Source: Geothrix sp. (lineage in GTDB: Bacteria; Acidobacteriota; Holophagae; Holophagales; Holophagaceae). Taken from it: DNA of 64,000 nucleotides. Location: positions 1,550,001 through 1,614,000 of the forward strand of contig NZ_JAHRYQ010000001.1 of NCBI RefSeq assembly GCF_020622065.1, in the 5' to 3' direction. The notes below the pieces were generated by a model, which was not told where the DNA came from, did not search any database, and saw nothing but the letters and a program-made list of their open reading frames with translations. Positions 50,187 through 59,315 of this stretch are shown in pieces (positions within the stretch are counted from its first letter, which is position 1; the number at the start of each line of letters is the position of its first letter). The translations under genes and the position numbers were made by a program.

Positions 50187-51880
50187 GGTTTCTTCTTCAG
50201 CAGCAGGATCTCGCCGCCACCCGTGGGCACGGCCAGCAGCACCTCGAAGCGGTCCCGCAGGGCCGGCGTCATGCCCCAGGCATCCAGCTCCCACTCGCCG
50301 CGCTGCGCCACCAGCCGCGCCTCGGGATCCAGCCGCTCCAGGGCCCCGGCGCTGCGCAACTCAGGCATGAGGTGATCCGTATAGACCATGACGCCGCTGC
50401 GGATGGTCTGCCAGTAGTAGACCTGCCGCCCGGCGATCAGGGGCTGCACGGCGGCCGTCCAGCGGCGGTAGGACTTCGCTGGATCCAGCAGCCGGAAGCC
50501 CCAGGTCCCCCCCACCAGGTAGAGCAGGCCGAGGGCCAGCGCCGCGACGGGAATCAGGCCCTGGGCCCGCTGGCGCCAGGCCTGGACGGCCGTCCCGAGC
50601 GTCCCCGCCACCATCACCAGAGCCATGAGGCGGATCGGACCGAGGAAGGGCGCCACCTGCCCTCGCATCTTCGGCCCGCCGGCCCCCAGGGCCACGGCGG
50701 CCAGCACGAGCGCGGGCACGGCGAGGCCCGCCGCGAGCAGCAGACCCAGGCGCCGGGTGCGGGCACCCTCCATCCGCCAGAACAGATCGGCCAGCAGCAG
50801 GGCCAGGAAGGGATAGCCCATGAGCAGGTACTTGCCCTGCTTGCTCTGCACGGCGCTGAGGAAGAGGAACGGCACAAGAAAGGCCAGCAGCAGGAAGCGC
50901 CGGGCCGGATCGCCCAGGCTCCGCTCCCGCCGCAGATGCAGCCCCAGCGCCGGCAGCAGCAGGACCCAGGGGTAGAAGTCCCCGAGGAGGTACTCGCCGT
51001 ACTTCCACCAGGGATGGATGTGGTCCCAGGCCTTCGTGGCCCGCTCGAAGTTCTGGAAGATGATCAGTTCGTAGGCGTAGTGCGCCCCGCCCTTCAGTCC
51101 GGCGGCCACATACCAGGGCGCCACGAGCAGCAGCGTGAGGCCCAGGCCCGCGAAGATGCCCGCGCGGCGGAGCACGGCGAAATCCCGCTGCCAGAGGAGG
51201 AAGGCCGCCAGCAGCAGCAGCGACAGCACCGGCGCCAGGGGCCCCTTGGCGAGGAAGGCCAGGGCCAGCCAGAAGTAGGCCTTCAGGAACCAGCGGCGGT
51301 GCTCATCAGACGAGGCCTCCTGCTGCTGGCCGCGCAAGAGCAGGTAGCCGCCCAGCCAGCAGAACCAGCTCCAGGCCAGCAGGGCCGCGAACAGCAGGTC
51401 GATCTGGATGAACTGGCTCTGCCAGAACCAGAGGGGCGTGGTGGCGAGGATCAGCGCGGCCGGCATGGCGATCCCCCGTTCCAGGAAACGCGCGGCCCAG
51501 CGGCGGAAAGCCGCCAGGAAGGCCACGGCGGCGAGCACCGACGGCAGGCGCAAGGCCCAGGCCGCCACACCCTGGGTGAAGCCCAGACCGCCCGTGAGCG
51601 CGTCCAGCAGCCCCGCAGAGGCCTTCATCACCCAGTAGTAGAGGATCGGCTTTTCGCTGTAGGGCACGCCGTTCAGGTAGGGCAGGATCCAGTCGCCGCG
51701 AAGGCGCATCTCCTTCACGCACTGGGCGAAGTCGGGCTCGTCCGGCGCCCACAGGTCGCGCATGGGCAGCACGGCCAGGAGGAGCAGGGCGAAGAGCAGC
51801 TCGGGTGCATGGGCACGCAGCCAGTCCGCCAGGCGGGCTCTGGACCTCAAGGGAGGCGGCGGGGGCAGGTGTCCGTCCAT
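50183..51880 (-). CDS. ArnT/PMT-like membrane glycosyltransferase (GT83-like)
   Basis: 565 residues with about 11-12 membrane helices. The N-terminal periplasmic-loop motif LWAPDEPDFAQCVKEMRLRGDWILPYLNGVPYSEKPILYYW is the GT-C signature of ArnT-type transferases (DE and EKP motifs). They move a sugar from undecaprenyl phosphate to lipid A. The acceptor and sugar are not shown here. First gene of a three-gene overlapping operon with GT9 and the exporter. Confidence 0.87.
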   Translation of the reverse strand: MDGHLPPPPPLRSRARLADWLRAHAPELLFALLLLAVLPMRDLWAPDEPDFAQCVKEMRLRGDWILPYLNGVPYSEKPILYYWVMKASAGLLDALTGGLGFTQGVAAWALRLPSVLAAVAFLAAFRRWAARFLERGIAMPAALILATTPLWFWQSQFIQIDLLFAALLAWSWFCWLGGYLLLRGQQQEASSDEHRRWFLKAYFWLALAFLAKGPLAPVLSLLLLAAFLLWQRDFAVLRRAGIFAGLGLTLLLVAPWYVAAGLKGGAHYAYELIIFQNFERATKAWDHIHPWWKYGEYLLGDFYPWVLLLPALGLHLRRERSLGDPARRFLLLAFLVPFLFLSAVQSKQGKYLLMGYPFLALLLADLFWRMEGARTRRLGLLLAAGLAVPALVLAAVALGAGGPKMRGQVAPFLGPIRLMALVMVAGTLGTAVQAWRQRAQGLIPVAALALGLLYLVGGTWGFRLLDPAKSYRRWTAAVQPLIAGRQVYYWQTIRSGVMVYTDHLMPELRSAGALERLDPEARLVAQRGEWELDAWGMTPALRDRFEVLLAVPTGGGEILLLKKKP

Positions 51881-51933
51881 CCCTCCATCTTCGCCCGGAA
51901 AGCCGCCTTCCGCCCAGGCGTTAGAATGGGAAC

Positions 51934-52209
51934 ATGGGTCCCCTCCTGTTCAGCCTCCTGCTTCTGGCCACGCCTGCGACTCCTTCGGCCACTCCTTCGG
52001 CTGCTCCCTCGGCGGACGGCGTGAAGGAGGACATCAAGCAGGCGGGCAAGGAGATCGGCCAGGGCTTCAAGAAAGGCGGCAAAGCCATTGGCCATGCGGC
52101 GAAGGAAGGCGGAAAAGCCGTGGGACGCGGGGCGAAAACCGCGGGCAAGGGCGTTGCCAAGGGCGCTAAGGAAGCTGGCAAGGGGATCAAAGAGGCCGTG
52201 AAGAAGTAA
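51934..52209 (+). CDS. Secreted Lys/Gly/Ala repeat protein
   Basis: 91 residues. The first 20 form a signal peptide followed by an Ala/Pro/Thr/Ser linker. Residues about 29-91 contain many KxxGKxxG units (KKGGKAIGHAAKEGG, then similar to the end) that would form a basic amphipathic helix. It recalls LEA-like or histone-H1-like low-complexity proteins. Possible roles are binding LPS, nucleic acid or stress protection. It is divergent from the ArnT-like gene, 53 bp between starts. Confidence 0.65.
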   Translation: MGPLLFSLLLLATPATPSATPSAAPSADGVKEDIKQAGKEIGQGFKKGGKAIGHAAKEGGKAVGRGAKTAGKGVAKGAKEAGKGIKEAVKK

Positions 52210-52224
52210 AGACGACCGGTTTCC

Positions 52225-53892
52225 TCAGCGCCGCCGGGCCACCACAGCCGCGGGATTGCGCGCCACTTCCTCCCAGCGGGCCTTTTCGTCGGCGCCCAGC
52301 TGCTTCCAGCTGGCGGCCTTGGCCATCACCAGGACGGGGCGTGAAGGATCAGCCTGCTTCAGGCGGTCGGCCATGGGACCCAGGGTGGCGGGGTCTTCGT
52401 CGAACCAGCGCGCCACCTCGGCGCCCAGCTTGTCCCGGCCGTAGGCCAGCTCGCCCGTGCCCGCCACCACCACGACCCGGGTCCGGGCGTAGAAAGGCAG
52501 CCCCTGGAAGTAGGTCCCGTAGCTGATCCACTGGGCATTCGCCGGCGCGGCGCGAAGGAGATCGGCCACGGATTTGCCCGGCCCCGCCGCCGTCTGGGCG
52601 GTCCAGACCAGCAGCCACAGGGCTGCCCCCATGGCCGCCCTGAGGCGGGAAGCCGTCAGCCCCTTGGGCCGGTGGGCCCAGAGGCCGAGGCCCGCGAAGC
52701 CGGCGCCGAGGGCCAGCATCCAGGCGAATCCGCCCAGATCCTTGCGGAAGATGGCCGCGGCCAGGAGGAAGATCCCGCCGAGCAGCACCAGCTCCTTGCC
52801 CATGCGGCGCAGGGCGGCGGTTTCTTCGCCCTCGCGCTCGAAAGTGCAGGCCAGCGCCGCGAGCGGCACGATGGCCGGCAGGATGTAGGGGGCCAGCTTG
52901 GAGCCGGAGGCGCTGAAGAAGACCAGGGGCCAGCAGAAGGCCAGTGCGGTGATGCCGACAGTCCAGCGGGCCAGGTGGTCCTGGCCCTGCGGCCCCCGGC
53001 CCTTGAGGAAGGTCCAGCCGCGCTTCAGCCCCACGGCCGTGGCCGATAGCCAGGGCAGCAGGCCCACGGCCAGGACGCCCACGAAGTAGAGCTTGTCCAG
53101 CAGCCAGTTGTTCGAGCCCTGGCGGGCGTGTTCATGGGTGAGGAAGCGCGTGAAGTGTTCGTGGATGAAGAAGAACTGGGCATGGCCCGGGTTCGCGCGA
53201 TTGACAGCCCAGAACCAGGGCACCACCAGGCCGAGGTAGAGCAGCCAGCCCAGGGGATCGAGGGCCGTGCGCAGCACGGCCCGGCGGAGCGCGGCATCCT
53301 TCCAGGCGAAGGGTAGCGAGAACACCAGGATGCCGCCCATGAGGATCACCTGGGCCAACCCCTTGGTCAGCATGGCACCGGCCATGAAGGTGAAGGCGGT
53401 CAGCGTCCACCCCAGACCACCCTGCCCTTCTTTGCGCTGGGCTGCCGCCTCCACGAAGGCGGCCAGGGCCGCCACCAGGAAGGCGCTGAAGAGGGCGTCG
53501 AGGGTGAGGACCTGGCCCACGAGGAAGGCCAGCAGGCCCGTGGCCGCCATGAAGGGCGCCCACAGGGGATCCCGGGCGCCCAGGCGCTTCGCCAGCCGCC
53601 AGGCGGCCCAGATCATGAGGCCTGAAGCCAGGGCCAGGGGCAGCCTCGCCGCAGCGCCGTTCAACCCGAAGAGCTTCATGCTGAGGGCTGATAGCCAGTA
53701 TTGAAGGGGCGGTTTCTCGAAGTAGAGCACTCCGTTGAGGCGCGGGGTCAGCCAGTCGCCGGCCGCGAGCATCTCCCGCGGGATCTCCGCATAGCGGCCC
53801 TCATCCGGCTCCCAGAGCGGCCGTACCAGAAGGGGCAGCAGGCCGAGGAAGAACCAGAGTGCGATGAGGGTGGAGCGTTCGCGGCGCGTCAT
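52225..53892 (-). CDS. ArnT/PMT-like membrane glycosyltransferase, second copy
   Basis: 555 residues, about 11-12 membrane helices. LWEPDEGRYAEIPREMLAAGDWLTPRLNGVLYFEKPPLQYW is the ArnT catalytic loop, closer to classical ArnT than the other copy. It probably transfers a (4-amino-)arabinose-like sugar to lipid A. It lies 19 bp after the ArnA-type decarboxylase on the same strand, which supports this. Confidence 0.88.
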   Translation of the reverse strand: MTRRERSTLIALWFFLGLLPLLVRPLWEPDEGRYAEIPREMLAAGDWLTPRLNGVLYFEKPPLQYWLSALSMKLFGLNGAAARLPLALASGLMIWAAWRLAKRLGARDPLWAPFMAATGLLAFLVGQVLTLDALFSAFLVAALAAFVEAAAQRKEGQGGLGWTLTAFTFMAGAMLTKGLAQVILMGGILVFSLPFAWKDAALRRAVLRTALDPLGWLLYLGLVVPWFWAVNRANPGHAQFFFIHEHFTRFLTHEHARQGSNNWLLDKLYFVGVLAVGLLPWLSATAVGLKRGWTFLKGRGPQGQDHLARWTVGITALAFCWPLVFFSASGSKLAPYILPAIVPLAALACTFEREGEETAALRRMGKELVLLGGIFLLAAAIFRKDLGGFAWMLALGAGFAGLGLWAHRPKGLTASRLRAAMGAALWLLVWTAQTAAGPGKSVADLLRAAPANAQWISYGTYFQGLPFYARTRVVVVAGTGELAYGRDKLGAEVARWFDEDPATLGPMADRLKQADPSRPVLVMAKAASWKQLGADEKARWEEVARNPAAVVARRR

Positions 53893-53911
53893 GGGCGCGG
53901 GGCTCAGAGGG

Positions 53912-54964
53912 CTAGTTCTCGGTCTCGACGACCTTCTCCAGTGCCTTGTGCTCCTCGACGAAGAAGTCCATGGCCTTCTTCAGCGAATCCTTCATGGACA
54001 CCTTGGGATCGAATCCGAAGGTGCTCTGCATGCGCTTGATGCTGGGGGTGCGGCGGGCCACATCCTGGTAGCCCTTGCCGTAGAACTCGCCGCTGCTGGT
54101 CTCCACCGTGCGGCCTTCGGGAATGCCGCGCTCGATGCGGAAGGGATGGTCCTTCCAGATGGCGATCATCATCTCGGCGATCTCGCGCACGCTGTAGTCG
54201 TTGGCCGGGTTCCCGATGTTGAAGATGCCGCCGTCGGCCTTGCCACCTTCGTTGCGCAGGATGGACATGAGGCCGTCCATGGCGTCGCTGACATCGCAGA
54301 AGCAGCGGTGCGCGTGGCCGCCGTCCACCAGATTCAGGGGCTCACCGTTGAAGAGGTTCCAGCTGAACTGAGTCACCAGGCGGCTGCTGCCCTCCTTGGC
54401 GGTGTTCAGGCTGTCGAGCTTGGGGCCCATCCAGTTGAAGGGGCGGAAGAGCGTGAACTTCAGGCCCTGCTGGAAACCGTAGGCCCAGATCACGCGGTCG
54501 AGGAGCTGCTTGCTGGTGCTGTAGATCCAGCGGTTCATGGGAATGGGACCCGTCACCAGGGGCGACTCATGCTCGTCGAACTCCGCGTCGGGGCACATGC
54601 CGTAGACCTCGGAGGTGCTGGGGAACACCACGCGCTTCTTGTATTTCACGCACTGGCGGACCACGCGGAGGTTCTCCTCGAAGTCCAACTCGAACACGCG
54701 CAGGGGATCGGTCACATAGACCTTGGGGGTGGCGATGGCCACCAGGGGCAGCACCACATCGCACTTCTTGATGTGGTACTCGATCCACTCCTTGGAGATG
54801 GTCACATCGCCCTCCACGAAGTGGAAGCGCGGGTTGGGCAGATGCTCAGCCACCTTATGGGCGCTGAGATCCAGGCCATAGACCTCCCAGTCCGTGTCCT
54901 GCATGATGCGGTCCACCAAATGGGACCCGATGAAACCATTGACGCCGAGAATCAGGACTTTCAC
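53912..54964 (-). CDS. ArnA C-terminal-type UDP-glucuronate decarboxylase/NAD epimerase
   Basis: 350 residues. The Rossmann motif ILGVNGFIGSHLVDRI, the PSTSEVYG strand with Ser, the YxxxK pair in WIYSTSKQLLDRV and the late RRTPSIKRMQSTFGFDP block match the dehydrogenase part of ArnA. That enzyme oxidises and decarboxylates UDP-glucuronate to the 4-keto-pentose used for aminoarabinose. The ArnA formyltransferase domain is absent. The next gene is an ArnT-like transferase. Confidence 0.87.
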   Translation of the reverse strand: MKVLILGVNGFIGSHLVDRIMQDTDWEVYGLDLSAHKVAEHLPNPRFHFVEGDVTISKEWIEYHIKKCDVVLPLVAIATPKVYVTDPLRVFELDFEENLRVVRQCVKYKKRVVFPSTSEVYGMCPDAEFDEHESPLVTGPIPMNRWIYSTSKQLLDRVIWAYGFQQGLKFTLFRPFNWMGPKLDSLNTAKEGSSRLVTQFSWNLFNGEPLNLVDGGHAHRCFCDVSDAMDGLMSILRNEGGKADGGIFNIGNPANDYSVREIAEMMIAIWKDHPFRIERGIPEGRTVETSSGEFYGKGYQDVARRTPSIKRMQSTFGFDPKVSMKDSLKKAMDFFVEEHKALEKVVETEN

Positions 54965-55039
54965 GAAAGCTCCTCACGCAAACATTTCAGCTTAGAGCCT
55001 GGGCAGGCCGATGAACATCCCGTTTTGCCCGGGGAGGGG

Positions 55040-55070
55040 CAGGGTGCGTGGCGAATCGCCACGCACCCTG
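55040..55070. promoter_or_regulatory. 31-bp perfect palindrome in divergent promoter region
   Basis: Two 15-bp perfectly inverted halves (CAGGGTGCGTGGCGA and complement) around one central base. It sits between the divergent starts at 54964 and 55190. Could be an operator or a structured leader. No T run follows. Confidence 0.5.
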
Positions 55071-55189
55071 TGGAAGATTGCCGCAAGAAGGGATCGCTTA
55101 TGGGCTATTAATCCGCGTCCAATCTCACCTTTTTCAATAGGTATAAATATTGCTTTGTCTTTTACCACCACCCACCCCCAGGAGGTTCC

Positions 55190-55627
55190 ATGAATGCCTC
55201 GACCCTGCTCGTCGGCCTGCTGTTGACGACTTCCGTGGCCTGCCTCGCCCCCAAGAGGAAGGCCGACTTCGAGACGAACCTCAACCGCTGGGTTGGTCGC
55301 CCCGCCGCCGAATTCATCCAGGCCAACGGCGATCCCTCCACCACTTCCGCCCGGCCCGATGGCGGCAAGACCTATGTCTTCGCGGCCTATCGCCAGAAGG
55401 AGGACAAGATCGTCTACCAAGAATTCCGCAACACCACCACCCACGAGCGCGTGCAGCAGGCGCCGGGAGCCACCCCCCCCGAATGGGCGAACAACGGCAC
55501 CGACGGCATCCTGACCCGGAAGGTCTCCGTGCCTTTGAACAGCAACCTCTATTGCCGAGTGGTCCTCGAGGCCGATGCCCGCGGCACCATCCTGTCCACG
55601 AAATACGAAGGGAACGATTGCTGGTAG
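55190..55627 (+). CDS. Lipoprotein or secreted protein of unknown function
   Basis: 145 residues, AGGAGG site before the ATG. MNASTLLVGLLLTTSVACLAPK has a possible lipobox (SVAC). FETNLNRWVGRPAAEFIQANGDPS, then GGKTYVFAAYRQ, resembles the small domain of SmpA/OmlA-type envelope proteins. Two further Cys near the end (LYCRVV, NDCW). The upstream gap is A+T-rich with TATAAAT at about 55141. Confidence 0.65.
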   Translation: MNASTLLVGLLLTTSVACLAPKRKADFETNLNRWVGRPAAEFIQANGDPSTTSARPDGGKTYVFAAYRQKEDKIVYQEFRNTTTHERVQQAPGATPPEWANNGTDGILTRKVSVPLNSNLYCRVVLEADARGTILSTKYEGNDCW

Positions 55628-55643
55628 GCCGGGAACCCCGCGC

Positions 55644-56549
55644 CTATTTCAGCCAGCCCTTCCGCCGGAACCAGCCCCAGATGGCCAAGGCCGTCAGGAC
55701 CATGGCGGCGATCACGAGCGGATACCCGAGCCGGTGCTCCAGCTCGGGCATCCGCTTGAAGTTCATGCCGTAGACCCCCGCGATGAAGGTGAGCGGCAGG
55801 AAGAAGGCGCTGAAGATCGTGAGCACCCGCATGACCTCGTTGGTGCGTTGGCTGGCGAGATTGATCTCTAGGTTCATGAGATGGGTGGCGCTCTCCAGGA
55901 GTTCGTCCGCCCAGGTGTGCAGCCGATCCGCCTCCTCCACCACATCCGCCAGCAGCCCCTGGTCGTCTCTGGCCTGCTCTTTCAGATGGCCCAGGGAGGT
56001 CATGATGCGGCCCAGGGTGCGCTTGATGACCGCGCAGCGGCGCTTGAGGCCGTAGATCTGCTTGATGCCCTGGTGCGGGGTCTTCCGGCTGAAGAGGGCC
56101 GCCTCGATCTGATCCAGCTTGTCCTCGCTCTCCTTCAGGGGATCATCGAAGGATTTCACCGCGCCCGCGCAGAGGGCCAGCGCCAGCTGCTCCGGCCGGA
56201 GCGCCGTCCCCCCCGCGGCCGCCTGCTGCGCCGCCGTGGTGAAGAAGGGCTGCTCGCGCCGGTGGACGGTGATGACGGCGCCCTCCATCATCAGCACCAC
56301 GAGCCGCCGGGTCATGGCCTGGATGGTGTCGCCCCGCTTGGCCACCTCATCGTAGGCCCGCAGGATCAGCAGCTGCTGCCCCGGCAGGCGCTCGAACTTC
56401 GGCAGGTGGGGCTGGTTGAGGAAGTCGCGCACCGCCGCCGGGTGCAGGCCGTAGCGGTCCGCCACCTCGGCCATCTCCTCGGCTGTGGGATCCACCAGGT
56501 CCACCCACGCAAAGGAGGACCCCTCGGGAAGCGGCAGGTTGCGCAGCAT
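55644..56549 (-). CDS. corA: CorA-family divalent cation transporter
   Basis: 301 residues. The hallmark GVYGMNF follows the first of two C-terminal membrane helices (about 240-262 and 276-293). The long cytoplasmic N-terminal region with a helical bundle is as in CorA. It carries Mg2+ (or Co2+/Ni2+) across the inner membrane as a pentamer. The ATG overlaps the stop of the upstream alcohol dehydrogenase (TGATG), so the two are coupled. Confidence 0.92.
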   Translation of the reverse strand: MLRNLPLPEGSSFAWVDLVDPTAEEMAEVADRYGLHPAAVRDFLNQPHLPKFERLPGQQLLILRAYDEVAKRGDTIQAMTRRLVVLMMEGAVITVHRREQPFFTTAAQQAAAGGTALRPEQLALALCAGAVKSFDDPLKESEDKLDQIEAALFSRKTPHQGIKQIYGLKRRCAVIKRTLGRIMTSLGHLKEQARDDQGLLADVVEEADRLHTWADELLESATHLMNLEINLASQRTNEVMRVLTIFSAFFLPLTFIAGVYGMNFKRMPELEHRLGYPLVIAAMVLTALAIWGWFRRKGWLK

Positions 56550-57613
56550 CAAGGCACCCGGCAGACCACCTTGCCGAAGCCCTGTCCGGCTTCGAGGTGG
56601 CGCTGGGCTGCGGGATAGTCGACCAGATCGAAGACGCGATCGATGACGGGGCGGAAGGGCGGGTTCGTGGGATTGCGCCGCAGCAGGGACAGCAACGACC
56701 AGAGGTGCTCCCGGCGGCCCATGTACGAGCCCCGGATCTGGATCTGCTTGGCGAAGAGGGCGCGCAGGTCGAAGGTCGTCTCGCGGCCCGTGGTCGCGCC
56801 GCAGGTGACGATGCGGCCCCCCCGGGTGCAGACGGAGAGGCTGGTGCCCCAGGTGGCCGCGCCCGTGTGCTCGAACACCACATCCACACCGCGCCTGCCC
56901 GTCAGATCACGCACCTTGGCGGCCAGGGCCTTCAGATCGCCGCGGACGAGTGCGTGCTCGGCCCCCAGCTCCCAGCACTTCATGGCCTTGGCTTCGCTGC
57001 CCACCACGGCGATGGCCGTGCCGCCCAGGACCTTCACCAGCTGGATGGCCGCGCTGCCCACGCCGCTGCCGCCACCCCAGACCAGCACCGTCTCGCCGGG
57101 CCGGAGGGCCGCCTTGTGGACGAGCATCTCCCAGGCCGTGAGGAAGACCAGGGGAAAGGCCGCCGCCTGCTCGAAGTCCCAGTTCGGCGGGATCGGCAGC
57201 AGGTTCGCCGCGGGCACCAGCACATGGGTGGCGGCCGTGCCGTCGCAGACATGGCCCAGCACGCCGTAGGAGGGACAGAGCATGTCATCGCCGCGCAGGC
57301 AGGCCGGACAGACGCCGCAGCTGAGGCCCGGCGCGATCATCACGCTGCCGCCCGGCTCCACGCCCGGCGGCAGGACCGTGCCCTCGCCCATGGCCTCGAC
57401 CACGCCCGCGCCATCGCAGCCGGGCGTGAGCGGCAGGGGCAGCGGGAAGCCCGGCAGGCCTTCGGTGGTCCAGAGGTCGAGGCGGTTCAGGGCCATGGCC
57501 TTCAGCTCGAGCCGCACCCACCCCGGCTTCGGATCCCCGGGCACGAAGGCCTCGTGCACTGGCGAGCCCGCCGGGCCGTGCTGGTTCACTCGGAAACGGA
57601 ACGGATCGGCCAA
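56549..57613 (-). CDS. Zinc-binding alcohol dehydrogenase-family (MDR) oxidoreductase
   Basis: 354 residues. GCDGAGVVEAMGEG is the MDR entry motif. SCGVCPACLRGDDMLC carries the structural zinc Cys set. VLVWGGGSGVGSAAIQLVKVLGG is the NAD(P)-binding Rossmann motif. The substrate is not clear. It is 13 bp after gpsA, and its stop overlaps corA. Confidence 0.85.
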   Translation of the reverse strand: MADPFRFRVNQHGPAGSPVHEAFVPGDPKPGWVRLELKAMALNRLDLWTTEGLPGFPLPLPLTPGCDGAGVVEAMGEGTVLPPGVEPGGSVMIAPGLSCGVCPACLRGDDMLCPSYGVLGHVCDGTAATHVLVPAANLLPIPPNWDFEQAAAFPLVFLTAWEMLVHKAALRPGETVLVWGGGSGVGSAAIQLVKVLGGTAIAVVGSEAKAMKCWELGAEHALVRGDLKALAAKVRDLTGRRGVDVVFEHTGAATWGTSLSVCTRGGRIVTCGATTGRETTFDLRALFAKQIQIRGSYMGRREHLWSLLSLLRRNPTNPPFRPVIDRVFDLVDYPAAQRHLEAGQGFGKVVCRVP

Positions 57614-57626
57614 GGCGGCCTCCAGG

Positions 57627-58625
57627 TCACTCGGACTTCAACGAGCGGGTCATCAGTCGCCGCACGGCTTCTTCGGGCCGTTCACCATTCAGCAGGCGCT
57701 GCACTTCAGTGGCGATGGGCAGGTCGAGGCCGTGCTCCTGCGCCAGGGCCAGGGCGGCCTCGCAGGTGAACATGCCCTCGATGACCTGGCCGCCCAGGGC
57801 GTCCCGGGCCGCGTCCACGCTCTGCCCCTTGCCCACCATCTCGCCGAAGGTGCGGTTGCGGCTCTGGGGCCCCGTGGCCGTGAGGAGCAGGTCGCCCATG
57901 CCGGCCAGGCCCATCACCGTGGACGGCTGGCCGCCCAGGACTTCCACCAGCCGGGCCATCTCGGCCAGACCCCGCGTGATGAGCGCCGCCCGGGCGTTGT
58001 AGCCCAGCTTCAGACCGTCCACCAGGCCCGCCGCGATGGCGAGGACATTCTTCAAGGCGCCGCAGAGCTCTGTGCCCACCACATCGCGGCTGAGGTAGAT
58101 GCGCAGTTTCTCCGAGGACAGCTGGGCCTGCAGGGCCTTCGCCCGCTCATCGGACACGGCGGACGGCAGCGCCAGCACGATGGCGGAAGGCACGCCCCGG
58201 CTCACCTCGTCGGCGAAGGTCGGGCCGGACAGGGCGCCCACGGGCACATCCAACACGCCCGTGAGGGCCTGGGACAGGGTCTGGTGCGTGCTCTGGAGGA
58301 TGCCCTTGCTCACATGGATCACCAGCTCAGGGGCCTGCCCCGCTCGGGGCCGAAGGCGTCGCCAGGCCCCGGGCGTGGCCTGGGTGGGCATGGCGGAGAT
58401 CCACAGAGGGGCCTCGAAGGCCGCAGCCGGGTCGTCCGAAGTCTGCAGGTTGTCGGGGAACACCACATCCTTCAGGCGCAGGTGGCGCCGCGTGGCGGCC
58501 ATCTGGGCCATCTCATCGGGAAAGTTGCCCCACAGGGCCACCTTGGCGCCCGCCCGGGCCCAGGTGATGGCCAGGGCCGTGCCCCAGGCGCCGGAACCGA
58601 AGACGCCGATGTCAGCCCTGGACAT
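57627..58625 (-). CDS. gpsA: Glycerol-3-phosphate dehydrogenase [NAD(P)+]
   Basis: 332 residues from MSRADIGVFGSGAWGTALA. The Rossmann motif GSGAWGTALA, the VSKGI strand, SGPTFADEV and ELCGALKNVLAIAAGLVDGL with the catalytic Lys are all visible. It makes sn-glycerol-3-phosphate for phospholipids. It overlaps the PlsY gene by 14 bp, the classic phospholipid pair. Confidence 0.95.
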   Translation of the reverse strand: MSRADIGVFGSGAWGTALAITWARAGAKVALWGNFPDEMAQMAATRRHLRLKDVVFPDNLQTSDDPAAAFEAPLWISAMPTQATPGAWRRLRPRAGQAPELVIHVSKGILQSTHQTLSQALTGVLDVPVGALSGPTFADEVSRGVPSAIVLALPSAVSDERAKALQAQLSSEKLRIYLSRDVVGTELCGALKNVLAIAAGLVDGLKLGYNARAALITRGLAEMARLVEVLGGQPSTVMGLAGMGDLLLTATGPQSRNRTFGEMVGKGQSVDAARDALGGQVIEGMFTCEAALALAQEHGLDLPIATEVQRLLNGERPEEAVRRLMTRSLKSE

Positions 58626-59277
58626 CGCTGTCCTCCTTCTTGGCGCCCCAGAGCTTGGATTCCGTGCCCTCCTGCAGGCGTTTGATGTTCTCACGGTGCT
58701 TCCAGATCACCAGGATGGCCAGGGCCAGCCAGGGAAGGACGGGCCACAGGTCCCTCCGAGCAGAAAATCCGAAAGCCGAGAAACAGTACATTCCGATAAA
58801 CAGTTGTACCGGCACCATGGCCGCGGCCAGGATGCTGCCCAGGCTCACCTGGCGCGTGAGCCACAGCACGAAGATGAAGGTGACCATGGGGAGGACCATC
58901 AGGGTGGGCTCCGCGGCGAGAATCACGCCCAGGGCCGTGGCCACGCCCTTGCCGCCCTGGAACTTCAGCCAGGGCGTATAGATGTGTCCCAGCACCGCGG
59001 CCAGGGCCAGCAGGGCGAGCATGTCGGTACCCAGGCCGGCCCGCTTCGCCAGGAAGACCGGCAGGAAGCCCTTCAGGATGTCCAGCAGCAGGGTGACGAC
59101 GCCCAAGGCCTTGCCCCCCACCCGACTGACATTGGTGGCGCCGATGTTGCCGCTGCCGTGGGCGCGCACATCCCCCTTCCCCGCCAGCTTCACCAGCAGG
59201 AGACCGAAGGGGATGCTGCCGCAGAAGAAGGCCGCGAGGCACCAGAGGACCAGGGATTTCGGATCGAATGACGGCAT
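58612..59277 (-). CDS. plsY: Glycerol-3-phosphate acyltransferase PlsY
   Basis: 221 residues, about five membrane helices. HGSGNIGATNVSRVGGKALG, LGHIYTPWLKFQGGKGVATALG and the WLTRQVSLGSI block are the three PlsY motifs. It uses acyl-phosphate to acylate glycerol-3-phosphate at the inner membrane. It directly precedes gpsA. Confidence 0.95.
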   Translation of the reverse strand: MPSFDPKSLVLWCLAAFFCGSIPFGLLLVKLAGKGDVRAHGSGNIGATNVSRVGGKALGVVTLLLDILKGFLPVFLAKRAGLGTDMLALLALAAVLGHIYTPWLKFQGGKGVATALGVILAAEPTLMVLPMVTFIFVLWLTRQVSLGSILAAAMVPVQLFIGMYCFSAFGFSARRDLWPVLPWLALAILVIWKHRENIKRLQEGTESKLWGAKKEDSDVQG

Positions 59278-59315
59278 GAACGCAGTGTATCAGCGGCCGT
59301 GCGCCGGCAGGAAGG

